From the NCBI GenBank assembly GCA_025200525.1, contig CM045767.1:117550021-117614020 (forward strand): a DNA stretch of 64,000 bases, read 5' to 3'. The notes under the pieces were generated by a model. It saw nothing but the letters and a program-made list of their open reading frames with translations, did not search any database and had not been told where the DNA came from. Shown in pieces: positions 46,407 to 58,334 of the stretch. Every line of letters begins with the position of its first letter. Positions within the stretch are counted from its first letter, which is position 1. The DNA is from Camellia lanceoleosa (lineage: Eukaryota > Streptophyta > Magnoliopsida > Ericales > Theaceae). The position numbers and the translations under genes were made by a program.

Positions 46407-48870
46407 CTAAGTGCTGGTGGCATGGGCATCGACTGTTGGAATTGTATCGGCTTCGGTTGGCAGTGTTGTATTCTTCTCCGCCTCTATCTCGGCATCTATT
46501 TCGAGTAGAGTTTGATCCAAACTCTTCTCGACACATTGTACCTCGGCCTCTGAAGTGGTTGGTCTAGGAGAGGCGCCATTCGAAGCCAAGTCATCCTCCT
46601 CATCTTGAGTCAAGTCAAGGACTTGCTCATTTAGGGTGGGGGACTTGGCATCAGTGGCAGCCTCCTCCTTCTTTTCACTGGCATCACAATCCTCGGCATC
46701 ATCCTCGGCGGCTTCTTTGCCAGAGTCCTTGGGCTCTAGAGGGAAAGGCATTTGAAGTTGATTGATGTCTCGGAGGTCGGAGTCCATTAGGACGGATAAC
46801 TTGTTGAGCGTCGTCGTCCAACCCAGGTAATAACCTCGGTTGCAAGCCAGGTTGACTTGCTCTTTGTACTAGTCACGAATGGTGGCCTGCCCTTCTTCGT
46901 AAGCCTTTTCATCGGCCGCCTTGACCTCGGCCTCCTTTGAGTCAAGGGCCTCTTGAAGCTTAGCCTCTAAATCAACTGCCTTGGCCTTGACAGCCTCAAG
47001 ATCGGCTCTAGCGGCCTCGACTTTAACACCGGCCATTTTTGCTTTTTCCTCGGCCAAATCCTAAGCAGCTTTGAAAGCCTTGGCTTGATCCAGCAAAGCT
47101 CGATTGTTGGCTTCGACATGATTGAGTGAGGTGAGGAGTTTGGCAGTTTCCTTAGTCTTTTTTGCCAACTCCTCCATTGTCATCTTAGTCTTGACCGCGT
47201 ATGAATGAGCATGCTGGATAGTCTGCAAGAAGTAAAATAGATTAGTAAAATTTGACAAAGTATAGAAAGACTATAAAAGAGTAAATAAAGAGGATTACCA
47301 AGACTGAGTGCTGCATCATCAGGCCAAAGTTTTCGTACTCGTGAAGATTGGCTATATAATTCATGTCCTCGGGAAGGAGAACGACTATTGACAAGGTGGC
47401 GTTGACCTCCGCATCCTTGATCGTGCTGTCACGGGCCGTCAAGGGTCTGTCCCCACCATGACCTCGGGCACCCAGGTCATGTTGCGGGGAGAGCTGCTGC
47501 CTTCGGGATGGTTGAACCTCGGCTTCTTGGCCGGTGGGGCGTCGGGCGATGGGGCCTCGGTTGACATTTTCTTGGCAGAAAGAGTGCTCTTTTCAGCCTC
47601 GGCCAATTTGGAGATTTATACAGTGTCCTCAGAATCAATCTGAGTCACTGTTACCTTGACCTTAGCCTTCTTTACCCTCTTTGGCTTAGGCTTGGAGTGA
47701 GAAGGAGAAGATAAGAACTGCATAGTCACTATCCTTGGGATGTTGGCTAGAAGGTCCTCAACAATTGTTGGTTTGCGGCCCATCTTGTCGGCAGCGGAAA
47801 CAACTGTTACTTTGGTGTTGAAATGTATTGCTGGAAGTGCGATTGGGGGATTGGTTGGGTCGTAAGCCGATGCCTCAGAATCTCGGCATTTTTAGCTGCG
47901 AGTTCTGCCGGTAGGAGCAAAAATTGGAGCTCGGCGTCGGCGTTGGTGCTGGGATGAAGGAATTAGTTGAGGGGTAGAGGTAGATGGTTGCGCAGCTAGG
48001 TCGGAGATGAAGGCTTGGTCTGGCCTTGGAGATGAAGTTGTTGGTAGAGTTGTGCCAGAAGGAGGGGTCTTACTTCAGCGTGGAATGTTGGGCAAGGCCG
48101 ACTTGTATGTTGGTATGTAGTTTAGTAGAAGAGGCGCCTTGCGCTTCTGTACAGGGAGATCTAAGAGCTTCTTTAAATCTCAGCTGGGAACGAATGATTG
48201 TCGAAATCCCTTCCCCGACTAAGGAAGAACTATAGAAAACAAAGAGCAAACATTAGAAGAGATGAATAAACTAGCAAGCCTTAACCAAAATGGAATTTCA
48301 GTACGAATGACTAAGTCTTACCTTATCCTTTTTAAAAACTATTCGGTCCAGAGGATAGAGATAGAGGTCGTCATCAGGTGAAAACTCCCAGTTGCCTGAG
48401 ATGATGAAGTAATTATCTCCAACACCCTTGTTGGAGTCTTCGAGGTCGGCTATTAGTTTGAAAGTGGTGGATTTGGGCTTAAGGTAGTATATGTAGCCAT
48501 TTTTAGACTTAAGGCCACACATAGTATAGCAGAATTGGATATCGGCTAAAGTGATCCTAGCTTTTTCTCGGTGTGCTAGTTTGATTATACTGCTGATAAT
48601 CCTATATGAGTTGATGGCTAGCTGCATAGGGTTGAGCTTATAGTAATGAAGGACCTCCCTAAAGAGAATGTCTAGAGGGAACCGAAGTTCACACTTTATA
48701 AAGACCACTATTAGGAAAGGCATGGAATCCCCATCAGGCATGATAGAGTCCTCCTCCCCAGCCAACCTAAGTTGAACATCAACTGGGATGGAGAACTCTC
48801 GACGGAAATACTTTATTTTTTATGGGGTATCTACTCTCCACCTGAACATACCCATAATGTCGGCCAGTGA
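46407..48870 (-). pseudogene. Antisense gene of the Tat gypsy element
   Basis: On the minus strand, from about 48870: ADIMGMFRWRVDTP, then a Pfam Transposase_28-like ('putative gypsy type transposon') region (FRREFSIPVDVQLRL, LRFPLDILFREVLHYYKLNP, INSYRIISSI, ISGNWEFSPDDD; 48850-48298). It continues through a Lys/Pro-rich middle (48240-47460), a Glu/Ala/Lys coiled coil (47258-46869) and an acidic C-terminus (46787-46407). The order matches the antisense ORF known in Tat elements such as Grande; its function is unknown. Stops interrupt it. A clean donor on the minus strand (CAATCG then GTAAGT, plus about 49453) suggests a spliced leader starting near the 3' LTR. Confidence 0.7.
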
Positions 48871-50076
48871 AGATTGTGGCAAAATTTCAGAAAAGAGTGG
48901 TTGAAATAAGTTCAAAGACCTCGGCTAAAACCTAAGTTGGAACCGGGGCAAGGGTTTTTGAAAATCTAAGAGGAATTTGTTTCAATTTTCCTAAGGAATG
49001 TGATTTCTATCAAACCCCAAAACTAACGCTATATGGAAACAAGAATCGAGGGCAAGAATCTGGAAACAAGTCAAAGAGAAACAAAAAAAAAAACTATAAT
49101 TCAGAGTCAAGAAAGTGACATTTTTCAAGAACACTAAGTGAGTGTGTGCAGATGTGCAAAAGTCAAAAGCAGTGACAAACTGCTAAAGCATCAAGTATAT
49201 GAACAGTACGTATGTGTGTATATAGACATAGAGACAAATTAAATAAACACAAAGTCACAAACAAGCATATCTGATACCCTAAATGGTGAAATTCAAAGCA
49301 CAAGTGAAGATTCAAGAAGCCAGAAATAACTCATAAAACGAAAAACAGAAAATAGATTCAATGGTAACATGTGAGGTAGTTGAACAGACGCAATTAAAAA
49401 CCATATAGCTAAGAACAATATAAGTTATTCAAAAAGAAATCGAGGACTTACCGATTGGAGCTGAAGAAAATGACGCCAGAATGAAGATCGCCGGAGTCAG
49501 ACGGCGTGAATAATTGGAATAAGATGACGAAATGCTCGTCGGAGGAGATGATTGAAGCAGTTGCAGGAGCTTCGAAACACGAAAATGGAGGATTTGGGAG
49601 AGAAGCGTTAGAGAGAGAAATTAGTTACAAATTGAACACTCAAAATTGAAGAGACAGAGAGAGAGTGAAAAGGCGACAAACCATAATGATTTGCCTTGAA
49701 CGACGTGTCTGTCAGGCAGCATGTGCAGAAGCAACGCGACCTGATGGCGCGTGTCAGGTACGAGGCAATAAGAGAGTGACGCGTGGAGAAAACGGTTGAG
49801 TAAACCGTGCGTGACAGCTCATGAGTAGATAAAACTCTTGGAGTTCTTGATTTAATGAAGCAAAAACCTTGGCTAGAGGAGCGATCTCGGTTAAGGAACT
49901 TGAAGAACTTGGTTCTTGGTCATTGATAGGAGGCTGCAGAGTCTTGGTCATATGCAGCTGACGAGTGATGATCTCTTTCGTGAAAGATAGAGTGATCTTA
50001 GTCGACGTGCTATGTGGACAAATGGTGTAAGTTCCATCACCTCAGGTTGCCGAGGTAATAGAACCTAGGGGGCAGT
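48871..50076 (-). promoter_or_regulatory. Putative leader and promoter region of the antisense gene
   Basis: No coding frame on the plus strand. On the minus strand the segment 49453 to about 49650 looks like a transcribed leader (GC-richer, with CCGGCGATC) ending in a GT splice donor, followed by an AT-rich, intron-like stretch to about 48900. The polypurine tract of the gypsy element (CCTAGGGGGCAG, 50064-50075) lies at the right edge. Confidence 0.4.
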
Positions 50077-50623
50077 TGTGGAGATATATTTTGAGAGTGA
50101 CAACACGTGGCTAAGGTAATGCCGAAGTATCAGCTGAGGTGCCACGTGGCGTGGTCATGATGCCAAGGTGATCTCGGCTAGGCCGAGGTTATCTGAGGAG
50201 ATTGGAATTCGGGATATTCGGATAGAGGACAAGGGTCCTAGAACAGGGGTGGACCTCAGTTTGGATAAAGACAGAGCTCTTAGGGAGTTTATCTCTATCT
50301 AGCTGGGAGTCCAAGATGAGCATTAAACCAAAGTCCATTGAAGCTAGGCTTCTACAAGGATCAGGTTAGTGCTGGCTATAAAAGTAAGGCACCCTCGTGG
50401 GTTTAAGGTATGCTTTTTATGCTATGTCTAGTGAATTAAGTACTATTTGTTATCTTTAAGAGATAGTGATCACTGACTTGATCGTCAGAGTGTCCTCGGC
50501 TGGACGAACCACCGCCAGATTCTTATCTTTCTGTGACAGGTTGTTCGGGCTTAATCTATTCTGTCGGTGCTCTCCTGTTGAATATTCCCTATTTGGTTGT
50601 GTGGTCAAAAATCAACACCCATA
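50077..50623 (+). repeat. 3' LTR of the gypsy element (547 bases)
   Basis: Starts TGTGGAGATATATTTTGAG and ends ACACCCATA. TATAAAAG at 50377-50384. Contains a block at about 50392-50471 that the 5' LTR lacks. Confidence 0.92.
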
Positions 50624-50628
50624 CATAA

Positions 50629-52040
50629 CTTGCTTAGCATTAGTTAATTATATGATAAAGGTAACAGAGTTATTTTTAAAAAAACTCACTGCACAATTGA
50701 GAACACCAAAGATAATAAAATGTTGTTTGTAGGACATAAATATGAGAATGTATATGTGTTTAATTTGCATAACTTGTCTTCTCATTTTTATGTTAAATGT
50801 TTATCTGCAATAAATGAAACTGGTTGGTTATAGCATAAAAGATTAGGACATACTCATTTAGATTTGATTTCAAAACTTTCAAAAAATGAGTTAGTCATTG
50901 GTTTATCTAAAATTAGTTTTGAAAAAGACAAACTTTGTGATGCATGTCAACTTGGAAAACAAACTAGAATTTCTTTTAAATCCAAAAATATCGTTTCAAC
51001 TACTAGATTGCTTCAATCCTTGCATATTGATTTATTCGGACCATCTAGAACATTAAGTTTTGGAGGAAAATCGTATGCTCTTGTTTGTGTTGATGATTAT
51101 ACTAGATATACATGGATATTATTTTTGACACACAAAAATGAAGCTTTTTATAATTTCTCAAAACTTTGTAAAAGAATTCAAAATGAAAAAAATCTTAATA
51201 TTTGTAGTATTAAAAATGATCATGGTAGAGAATTTGAAAATGATGATTTTATTATGTTTTGTGATGACTTAGGAATAGATCATAATTTCTCAGCCCCTAG
51301 GACTCCTTAACAAAACGGTGTGGTTGAAAGAAAGAATAGAACTCTTGAAGAAATGGCCCCTACTATGCTTTGTGAGAATAATTTACCTAGATATTTTTGG
51401 GCTGAAGCTGTTTTTACTGCATGTTATGTTGTAAACCGTGCCATGATTAGACCTATTCTTATGAAAACCCCTTATGAACTTTGGAAAGACAAAAAGCCTA
51501 ATATTAGCCATTTGCGTACTTTTTGTTATAAATGCTTTGTATTAAATAACAATAAAGATAACTTAGAAAATTTGATGCTAAATCGGATTGGTTATTTGAA
51601 TTATAGTAAAGCTTATAGAGTATTCAATAAAACAACTTTACTTGTTGAAGAATCTATACACGTTACCTTTGATGAATCTAACAACGTTGTTTCTAAGAAT
51701 CTTGTAAGTAATGACACTACAGAAACACGTCCAAGAATAGAGAGAATTTACATAACAAATGAAGAAAATCCATATCCCAAACAAAAAGAAGAAATAGCAA
51801 TAAAAATTTTTCAAGAAGAATATGCTTGTCCCAAAAACGAATCAAATCTACCAAAGGAATGGAAGTATGCTCATGGCCATCCTAAAGACCTTATCATAAG
51901 TGATGCAGCGGAAGGTATAAAAACTCGTTTGTCTATTAGAAATGTTTGTGGTAACTTAGCATTTGTTTCACAAATTGAACCAAAATCATTTTTAAATGTT
52001 GAAAAAGATGAAAATTGGATTTTAGCAATGTAAGAAGAAT
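50629..52040 (+). pseudogene. Copia element 2 integrase region
   Basis: Continues the protease/pre-integrase frame cut at 38423. Pre-integrase zinc finger HKRLGHTHLDLISKLSKNE to CDACQLGKQTR, with TAG at 50831-50833 where Trp is expected. Integrase core: LHIDLFGPSRTLSF, DDYTRYTWILFL, IKNDHGREFEN, stop TAA 51308-51310 for Gln, then NGVVERKNRTLEEM and TPYELWKDKKPN. The D, D and E positions are present. It runs to TAA 52031-52033, again at a Gln position. Integrates the cDNA in active elements. Confidence 0.87.
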
Positions 52041-53453
52041 TAAATCAATTTGAAAGAAATGAAGTTTGGTTTTTGACCCCTCGGGCTAAGGATCATCTAG
52101 TTATTGGAACAAAATGGGTTTTTCAAAACAAAATGAATGAATCCAAAGTTGTTACTAGAAATAAAGCTAGATTGGTAGCTCAAGATTATAATCAAGAAGA
52201 AAGCATTGATTTTGATGAAACTTTTGCACCGGTTCCTAGACTTGAAGTTATTATAATGTTACTTGCTTTTGCATGTTTTAAAGATTTCAAATTGTATGAA
52301 ATGGATGTTAAAAGTGTTTTCTTAAATGGGTATATTTCGGAGGAAGTTTATGTTGAACAACCTCCCGGTTTTGAAAGTCATAAATACCCGGATTATGTTT
52401 TCAAACTTTCAAAAGCTTTATATGATTTAAAACAAGCTCCTAGAGCATGGTAAGAAAGATTAAATAATTTTCTACTTGACAAAGGATTTTCTAGAGGAAA
52501 AATTAATGCAACACTTTTTATAAAAACCAAAAAGGAGGTTATGCCAATTGTTCAAATTTATGTTGATGATATTATTTTTTGTGCTACTAATGAAAATTTG
52601 TGCAAAGAGTTTGCTAAAGATACGCGGGGTGAATTTGAAATAAGTATGATGGAGGAGTTAAATTACTTTCTTAGTCTACAAATTAAACAAACTAATAATG
52701 GAATCCATTTAAATCAAACGAAATATATCAAGGATCTACTCAAAAGGTTTGAAATGGAATCATCAAAACATGCAACAACTCCAATGAGCACATCAATAAA
52801 AATTGACAAAGATGAGCAAGGTAAATCTGTAGATAAAAAGAAATATCGATATATGATTAGTTCCTTTATCTTACTACAAGTAGACCCGACATAATGTTTA
52901 GTGTTTGTATGTGTGCATGTTTTCAATCTGCACGAAAGAGTCACACATCACTGCAGTGAAACGTATTTTCAGATATCTTGTTGGCACTCCAAATTTGGGA
53001 TTATGGTATCCTAAAGGAACCACTTTTGAACTTTTTGGTTACTTAGATGCTGACTTTGCGGGATGTAGACTTGACCAAAAAAGTACTAATGACACTTGTC
53101 ATTTTCTTGGACACTCTCTCACTTCTTGGTTTTGCAAAAAACAAAAATCAATGGCTCTATCAACTGCTAAAGCAAAATATATTGCCGCTTCTGGGTGTTG
53201 TGCATAATTACTTTGGATGAAACAACAACTTCAAGATTTTGAATTTCACTATGATCATATTCCTATAAAATGTGACAACATAAGTGCCATTAACCTTTCA
53301 AAAAATCCTATTCAGCACTCACGCACTAAACACATTGAAATAAGGCATTATTTTCTAAAAGAACATGTACTCAAAGGTTACATTGAACTTGAATTTGTGC
53401 TTACAAATCGTCAATTAACTGACATATTTATCAAGCCTCTTAATAAAGAATAA
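52040..53453 (+). pseudogene. Copia element 2 reverse transcriptase and RNase H
   Basis: RT: TKWVFQNKMNE, KARLVAQDYNQEESIDFDET, EMDVKSVFLNGYISEEVYVE and FKLSKALYDLKQAPRAW, then TAA 52451-52453. It resumes at 52541 with an intact YVDDIIF active site. Frameshifts at about 52875 and 52945. RNase H at 52950-53453 (GTPNLGLWYPKG, LDADFAGC, STAKAKYIAASGCCA, TAA at 53205-53207 for Gln, HIEIRHYFLKEHV, DIFIKPLNKE). It ends at TAA 53451-53453. Near-complete but interrupted by at least two stops and two frameshifts. Confidence 0.87.
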
Positions 53454-54013
53454 TTTTGTTATATTAGAACTGAACTTGGTATGATGAATACTCTTATATG
53501 ATGTTTTTTTTTAAAAAAAAAACATAAATAAATAAATAAATAAATAAATAAGTAATTAAAATTAACATTAAATTTTTTTGTTTTATTTTATATATTCTCT
53601 CTCTCGCTCTCGTTCTGATTCTCTTTCTCTCGCTCTCTCTTTCTTCCTCTCATCCTTAGACACCATCTTCATCCTCATCATTGTCCACCACTAGCTTCAC
53701 CATCCACGATATCATCCATCACTACCATCATCTACCCAAATCCCTCACAGATCTACTGAGATCCATCACTGCTCTACACAAAATCTTCATGACCAATCTT
53801 TGACATTTCCGATTCATCAAGGTCAATTACCGATCCATCAAGATCCATTACTGATCCACCAAGATCCTTTACCGATCTACAAAAATTCATCACTGATCTA
53901 CACACACATTTATCCTCGATCTTTTCAATTCTTTCCGATTATCGACATCATCACCAATAAACATGTTAAAATTATTTTTGCATTGTGTGATATTTTTTAT
54001 ATGGTTATATGTG
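53454..54013 (+). other. 3' region of copia element 2, first part
   Basis: Non-coding, with an (AAAT)n tract near 53523-53552, CT-rich DNA at 53595-53650 and an ATCCATCA-like repeated stretch at 53690-53900 that gives a spurious His/Pro/Leu-rich frame. Confidence 0.5.
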
Positions 54014-54018
54014 CTCCA

Positions 54019-55217
54019 TGTTGGAAATGGTGGTTATAAAATTCTGGGTAAAACCAGAATTTTTTCCTAAGTTTGGTCTAATTTTTAGGTGGGCCCCGTG
54101 CATCGATTTACACGGGTCAAAGTGATAACGCGTTCTATGCCGCGTTGTGATTCACGTGGTATATTTGGTTGCTCAAAACCATTACCGAGTGAATGGGAAA
54201 TTGAAGCCAAAGTATGCTCCATGGAAATGGAGTTTTGGTGGAAATTCCTTAAAGGTTTGAATAAGGCTTGTCCCACATTGATTTGGTGGGAGGTTTTGAA
54301 AGGGTTTATAAGGCATGGGTTTGGTACTTGGGGTGTGCCCCAAGGGGTACCCAAGTGTTTTAGAGGGAGAGGTTATGGACAAAATGGGCTAGACCCATTG
54401 GACCCAAAAACCACCACACACGCGCGTGCGCCGCCGCCGCCGTCCGGTCGGTCGGGCGAGCGCGGGTGCGTGGTGTGAGGTTGGGTTGGGCTTGTTCAGC
54501 CCAATACTAATCTTTTTGGGCCAAAAACATTTGAATTTAATTCAAATAAACTGGTTTGGTATTAGTGCACAGCCAAACAGGGCCCTTCCCGTTTTTGATA
54601 TCTGTTTGAAATATAATTCAACAGATTCAAATCTGTTTGAATTCAAAGCCAACAGGTTTCATACCTGTTCAATTCAAATCCAAGAGCCACCTTTACATCT
54701 ATAAATAGACTAGCCTCCCATTTGGATTTTCAACTCCAATTTTCGTACTCCATCATCTCTATAATTCTCTCTGCATTTTGCTGCATTTTTATTCTTAAAG
54801 AAAGAGTGTAAACACTTAGTGTGTTCGTAAGGCAAACAATTTGTAGTGCTGCTATTGTTTGTAGAAGATCATTTCATCCTGGGAGATAGACGTCCAAATT
54901 CTGAAAGCACCGTGGAGAGGACGAATCTGTCTTAAGGACACAGTGTTAAACACTGGACTTGATCAGAAAAATCATTCAAAGAAATTAACCAAGTAAGTTG
55001 TTTAATTTTATTCTGTTTTTTATTTGTTTATTTAATCAGATTTTAATTTTGTTTTTGTAACAAAATAAAATCTGTTATTTATTTATTTATTTTTATTTCG
55101 AGTTTGATTTTTTGTAATCAAACATATTCTCTTCTTTTCTTTATTTCTTTAATTCTAATTGTTGTTTTGTACACAATAGAATTAATATCTTTTAAATACA
55201 GTGAAGATTGCCTAACA
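54019..55217 (+). mobile_element. Solo LTR (1199 bases) in the 3' region of copia element 2
   Basis: Flanked by CTCCA (54014-54018 and 55218-55222), starts TGTTGGAAAT and ends CTAACA. TATAAATAGAC at about 54700 precedes leader-like DNA. A GC-rich patch with CGCGCGTGCG and GCCGCCGCCG lies at 54415-54470. No primer-binding site or coding sequence follows, so it is a solo LTR of another family. Confidence 0.87.
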
Positions 55218-55222
55218 CTCCA

Positions 55223-56700
55223 AACTCTCTTGTATTTAATAACAATTGCTTTTACTTGGTATGAAGAAATTGCTTTTATTTGTATTTTCTCTTTTTATGC
55301 TAGTGCACTCAGTGTAGTTGTTTATGGCCGGATCTTAATGGTCTTTGGTATTATAAATTGGTAATTTATTTTTTATAATTTGTGTAATTTTCTTTTGTGC
55401 ATTAATTTAAGGGGAGACTCGTATTATGTAATCTTTTGAGATTAAATCAATAAAATAAAAATACGAGTAATCTTAAGAGGGTGTTTGTATGTATAATTTT
55501 AGGGGGAGTATATATAGTTTTTATCTATTTTTTTTCTCCTTATCTGCAATTTTTTTTAGCATAGACAAGCAATTTTTTCAAAGAGAAATGGTTGTAATTT
55601 TATTTCAAAAGAAGAAACTACTGATCAATTACATATATGGGTTGAGAAGGCTTCACAGATTTTTTATGTTTCACTTTTATCAACAACTTTTCATGAGCCT
55701 CCTTTACATGTCTCTCTCTATTTTCGACTTTTGTCAGTCTTGACATTATAACCATTGCATAATATTGCACCGCATTCTCCAACTGAGAATTTTTCCTTTC
55801 TAGCTCTCTTTTCTCCTAACGAGTATTAGCTAGTTGTTGTTTTAATAAGCTCATCTCATCTATCAATTGTTGATTTTCTTGTACTCTTACTTGTAGTAGT
55901 CGAGCTATATTGGAAACCGCAGTCATCGCCTGTGTACTAAGAGCCATAGTGTTATTAAATGCATCGATATCATTCCGATTACCAAAAACACTAGGACTCT
56001 CATTTATAGGAACAGCGTGCGAATGCACTATCAGTAACCTCTTATTTGCCTGAATTACAAGCACATCATATGTGTCAGAACTATTGATGGTTAAGGTAAG
56101 GAATGACATGATTACAGAAGAAGGTAAAACAAAATTTTCTCTAACAACACTTGACGATTTTGTACATCTTTGCCACTTTTTATACACTCCACCGATCCAA
56201 TACTTGATGCATATCTACTGAAATCTCTTGTTTGTCAACATTTTGGGCGCTGCTGCACCATTTTTCTGAAGATGCTCCAAAATCCCCACAATGATCATGA
56301 CAAGACATAAGAACCATTATTATATTTTTGGCATCTCAGATTATTTTTTCAAATGTGTTTGTCTAATTTTTGTTTTGATTACTGCAAATTTTTTTCTCTC
56401 TAAAAACCTTCCTATCTCCATATTTTATTTTGATGATGTCAAAGGGGGAGAAAATTATTAGTTTTTTATTTTGTTGTAAAATGTTTGTAAAATGTGAATT
56501 TAAATTGCCATACATGTGCTTTAAAATGTAAATTTGAATTACCATACATGTGGTTTAAATTATAAAATATCTTATGTTGCCATACATGTGCTTTAAATTA
56601 TCACATATCTTATATAAGTTACAAAAGTATCTAATAATTTGTTGATTTTTATTTTGTGTCAAATCCATACAAATATTGCCATCATCAAAAAGGGAGAGTT
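55223..56700 (-). other. 3' region of copia element 2 with an antisense ORF
   Basis: A minus-strand frame of 123 codons (56187-55816) ends in a coiled-coil-like segment (VRVQENQQLIDEMSLLKQQL). I do not recognise a family. SIRE-type elements often have extra reading frames after pol, so this may be a remnant of one. The rest is AT-rich and ends in the polypurine tract before the 3' LTR. Confidence 0.4.
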
Positions 56701-58073
56701 TGTTAATCATATTGTTTAATTTTGATGATGTCTAAATTTAAAAATTTTGAATTTTTTTAATATACATATTTTATATTATTTGACATAAAATATTATATGT
56801 TTAAAATATAGGTTGTATGATATGTTTTTTATAAATATTATTTAAATAGAAATATTTTGAAAATATTACTATTCACTTTTTGAAAAATTTAAAATTGATT
56901 AGTTGTATTATTTTGACAAAATTGATTGATTGATTGGCTGGTTACTATTTACTTTTTGATAAATTTAAAATTGATTAATTGTATTATTTTGACAAAATTG
57001 ATTGATTGATTAGTTGTATTATTTTGACAAAACTGATATTGATGAATTGTTTCCTTTTGATACACTCACATGGGATGATTGGTTATTTTTATTTGAGTGT
57101 ATTTATAATCTCTTCAACATTTACAAAATTTTTAAAAAAGGGTATATATTTGTATGTTTGATATAAATATTTTTTTAAAAGAGATTGTACTATATATACA
57201 AATATTTTATTAAAAATAACAATGTACATTCAAATATTTTGATATGAAAATTACTATGCAATCACTGTGCATTTTTTTATTTCTTACGTGAAATGTTTTA
57301 AAATGAGTTGCTACTATTTATTGATAGCAACCCATAGCCTTTTATTCAAAGTGTTTGACTTGTTTTTTGAAAATTGAAAAGCACCAACAACCAGCTGCTA
57401 TTCTTTTTGAAAAAATAAAGCCATATATTGAGCATGCCCCAACTGCAAACCCACGTGAAGGGACTCCAAAGTCAGAAGCGGAGCGTCCCCTCCTCCAATG
57501 GATATATATTTTTGGGTATAAATAGAAGTATTGTGTGTGGAGAAAAATTAAGATCTTGAAGAAAAAAAAAATTATGTGTGCTCCAAAATTTTGAGTGTAT
57601 TGTATTATGCTCATTCACTTTCAGATCTAAGTGCAATCTTTGTTCTTACACTTTTATATCTACTATTTGTGAGAGAATTATTATAAAATATGGTTAAAAT
57701 ACCTCTTATTTTTATTCATTATTTTGTGAGAAAATTTTGTAAGGATAAGGCATTTATTATTGAGTGAGGCTTAATAGATAAAAATAAGATCTGTGTAAAA
57801 TCTACAAGCTGGGTGATGCCTTGGTGGTGTATTGATTCATTTTGATAGTGAAAAAATTCTCAAGGATGTTTCTTGGGGAGTGGACGTAGGCCTGACGTGC
57901 CAAACTACTATAAATCTCAGTATTTGATTTTCTCTCCCTATCTCTCTTACTTTTATATTGATAATTATTGTTTTGTTTTTTATTCTGAATATTGTGTTTA
58001 TTATTTTTTAATATTGTAAACTTTTTTACTAACCCAATTCACCCCTCTCTTGGGTTGCCTACCTGGGATAACA
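56701..58073 (+). repeat. 3' LTR of copia element 2
   Basis: Full-length partner of the 5' LTR, starting TGTTAATCATATTG and ending GGGATAACA. TATAAATAG at 57517-57525. Confidence 0.93.
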
Positions 58074-58078
58074 AATGG

Positions 58079-58334
58079 CATTAAAATAGGTTATAAACTT
58101 TACTTTGGTATTAGTATTGTTGAATTATGATTTTTCTTTTGGTTTTGTAATTTCTCCTTTTAGTTTAGGTATTGAATTTTGATTTGTAAATTGAAACTCA
58201 AACTATAAATCATAAAAAATAAAAAAATTATTGACGTACCGCAACCGTGCTCATATCTTATTTTTTTTAGATCTTGCCGTATCAGTATTCCCGTATTGTA
58301 CCTGTATCAATATCTGCACCCGTGTTTCATAGAT
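58079..58334. mobile_element. Element D, right half
   Basis: Continues element D after the copia insertion. Near the end come GACGTACCGC, CCGTATCAG, CCCGTATTG and GTACCTGTATC, then the terminus CCCGTGTTTCATAG, the reverse of the CTATGAA(A/G)CACGG end seen in elements B and C. Confidence 0.6.

Larger units (their letters stand above)
38424..50623 (+). mobile_element. Tat-lineage Ty3/gypsy retrotransposon (12.2 kb) nested in copia 2
   Basis: LTRs 38424-38891 and 50077-50623, target duplication CATAA (38419-38423 and 50624-50628). The order is gag, protease, RT, RNase H, a second archaeal-type RNase H, integrase, then about 5.4 kb with an antisense gene before the 3' LTR. Two RNase H domains and a long antisense ORF are marks of the Tat group (Retand/Grande/Ogre relatives). 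The element carries a solo LTR of another family at 45530-46274 and a 93-base tandem duplication at 44731-44916. All main reading frames are broken. Confidence 0.93.
35043..58073 (+). mobile_element. SIRE-like Ty1/copia retrotransposon 2, carrying nested elements
   Basis: Bounded by LTRs of 1377 and 1373 bases (35043-36419 and 56701-58073), starting TGTTAA and ending GATAACA, with target duplication AATGG on both sides. A Met-tRNA primer-binding site follows the left LTR and a purine-rich tract (AAAAAGGGAGAG) precedes the right LTR. Long LTRs, a large gag with coiled coil and two zinc knuckles, and about 2 kb of its own DNA after pol suit the SIRE/Maximus lineage. Without the 12.2-kb gypsy insert it is about 10.8 kb, still including a solo LTR. 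The protein parts are broken, so it is not autonomous. Confidence 0.92.

Noticed and set aside
54089..54478. 129-codon plus-strand frame and overlapping minus-strand frames
   Set aside because: Lie inside a solo LTR with clear target duplications; LTR sequence, not a gene.
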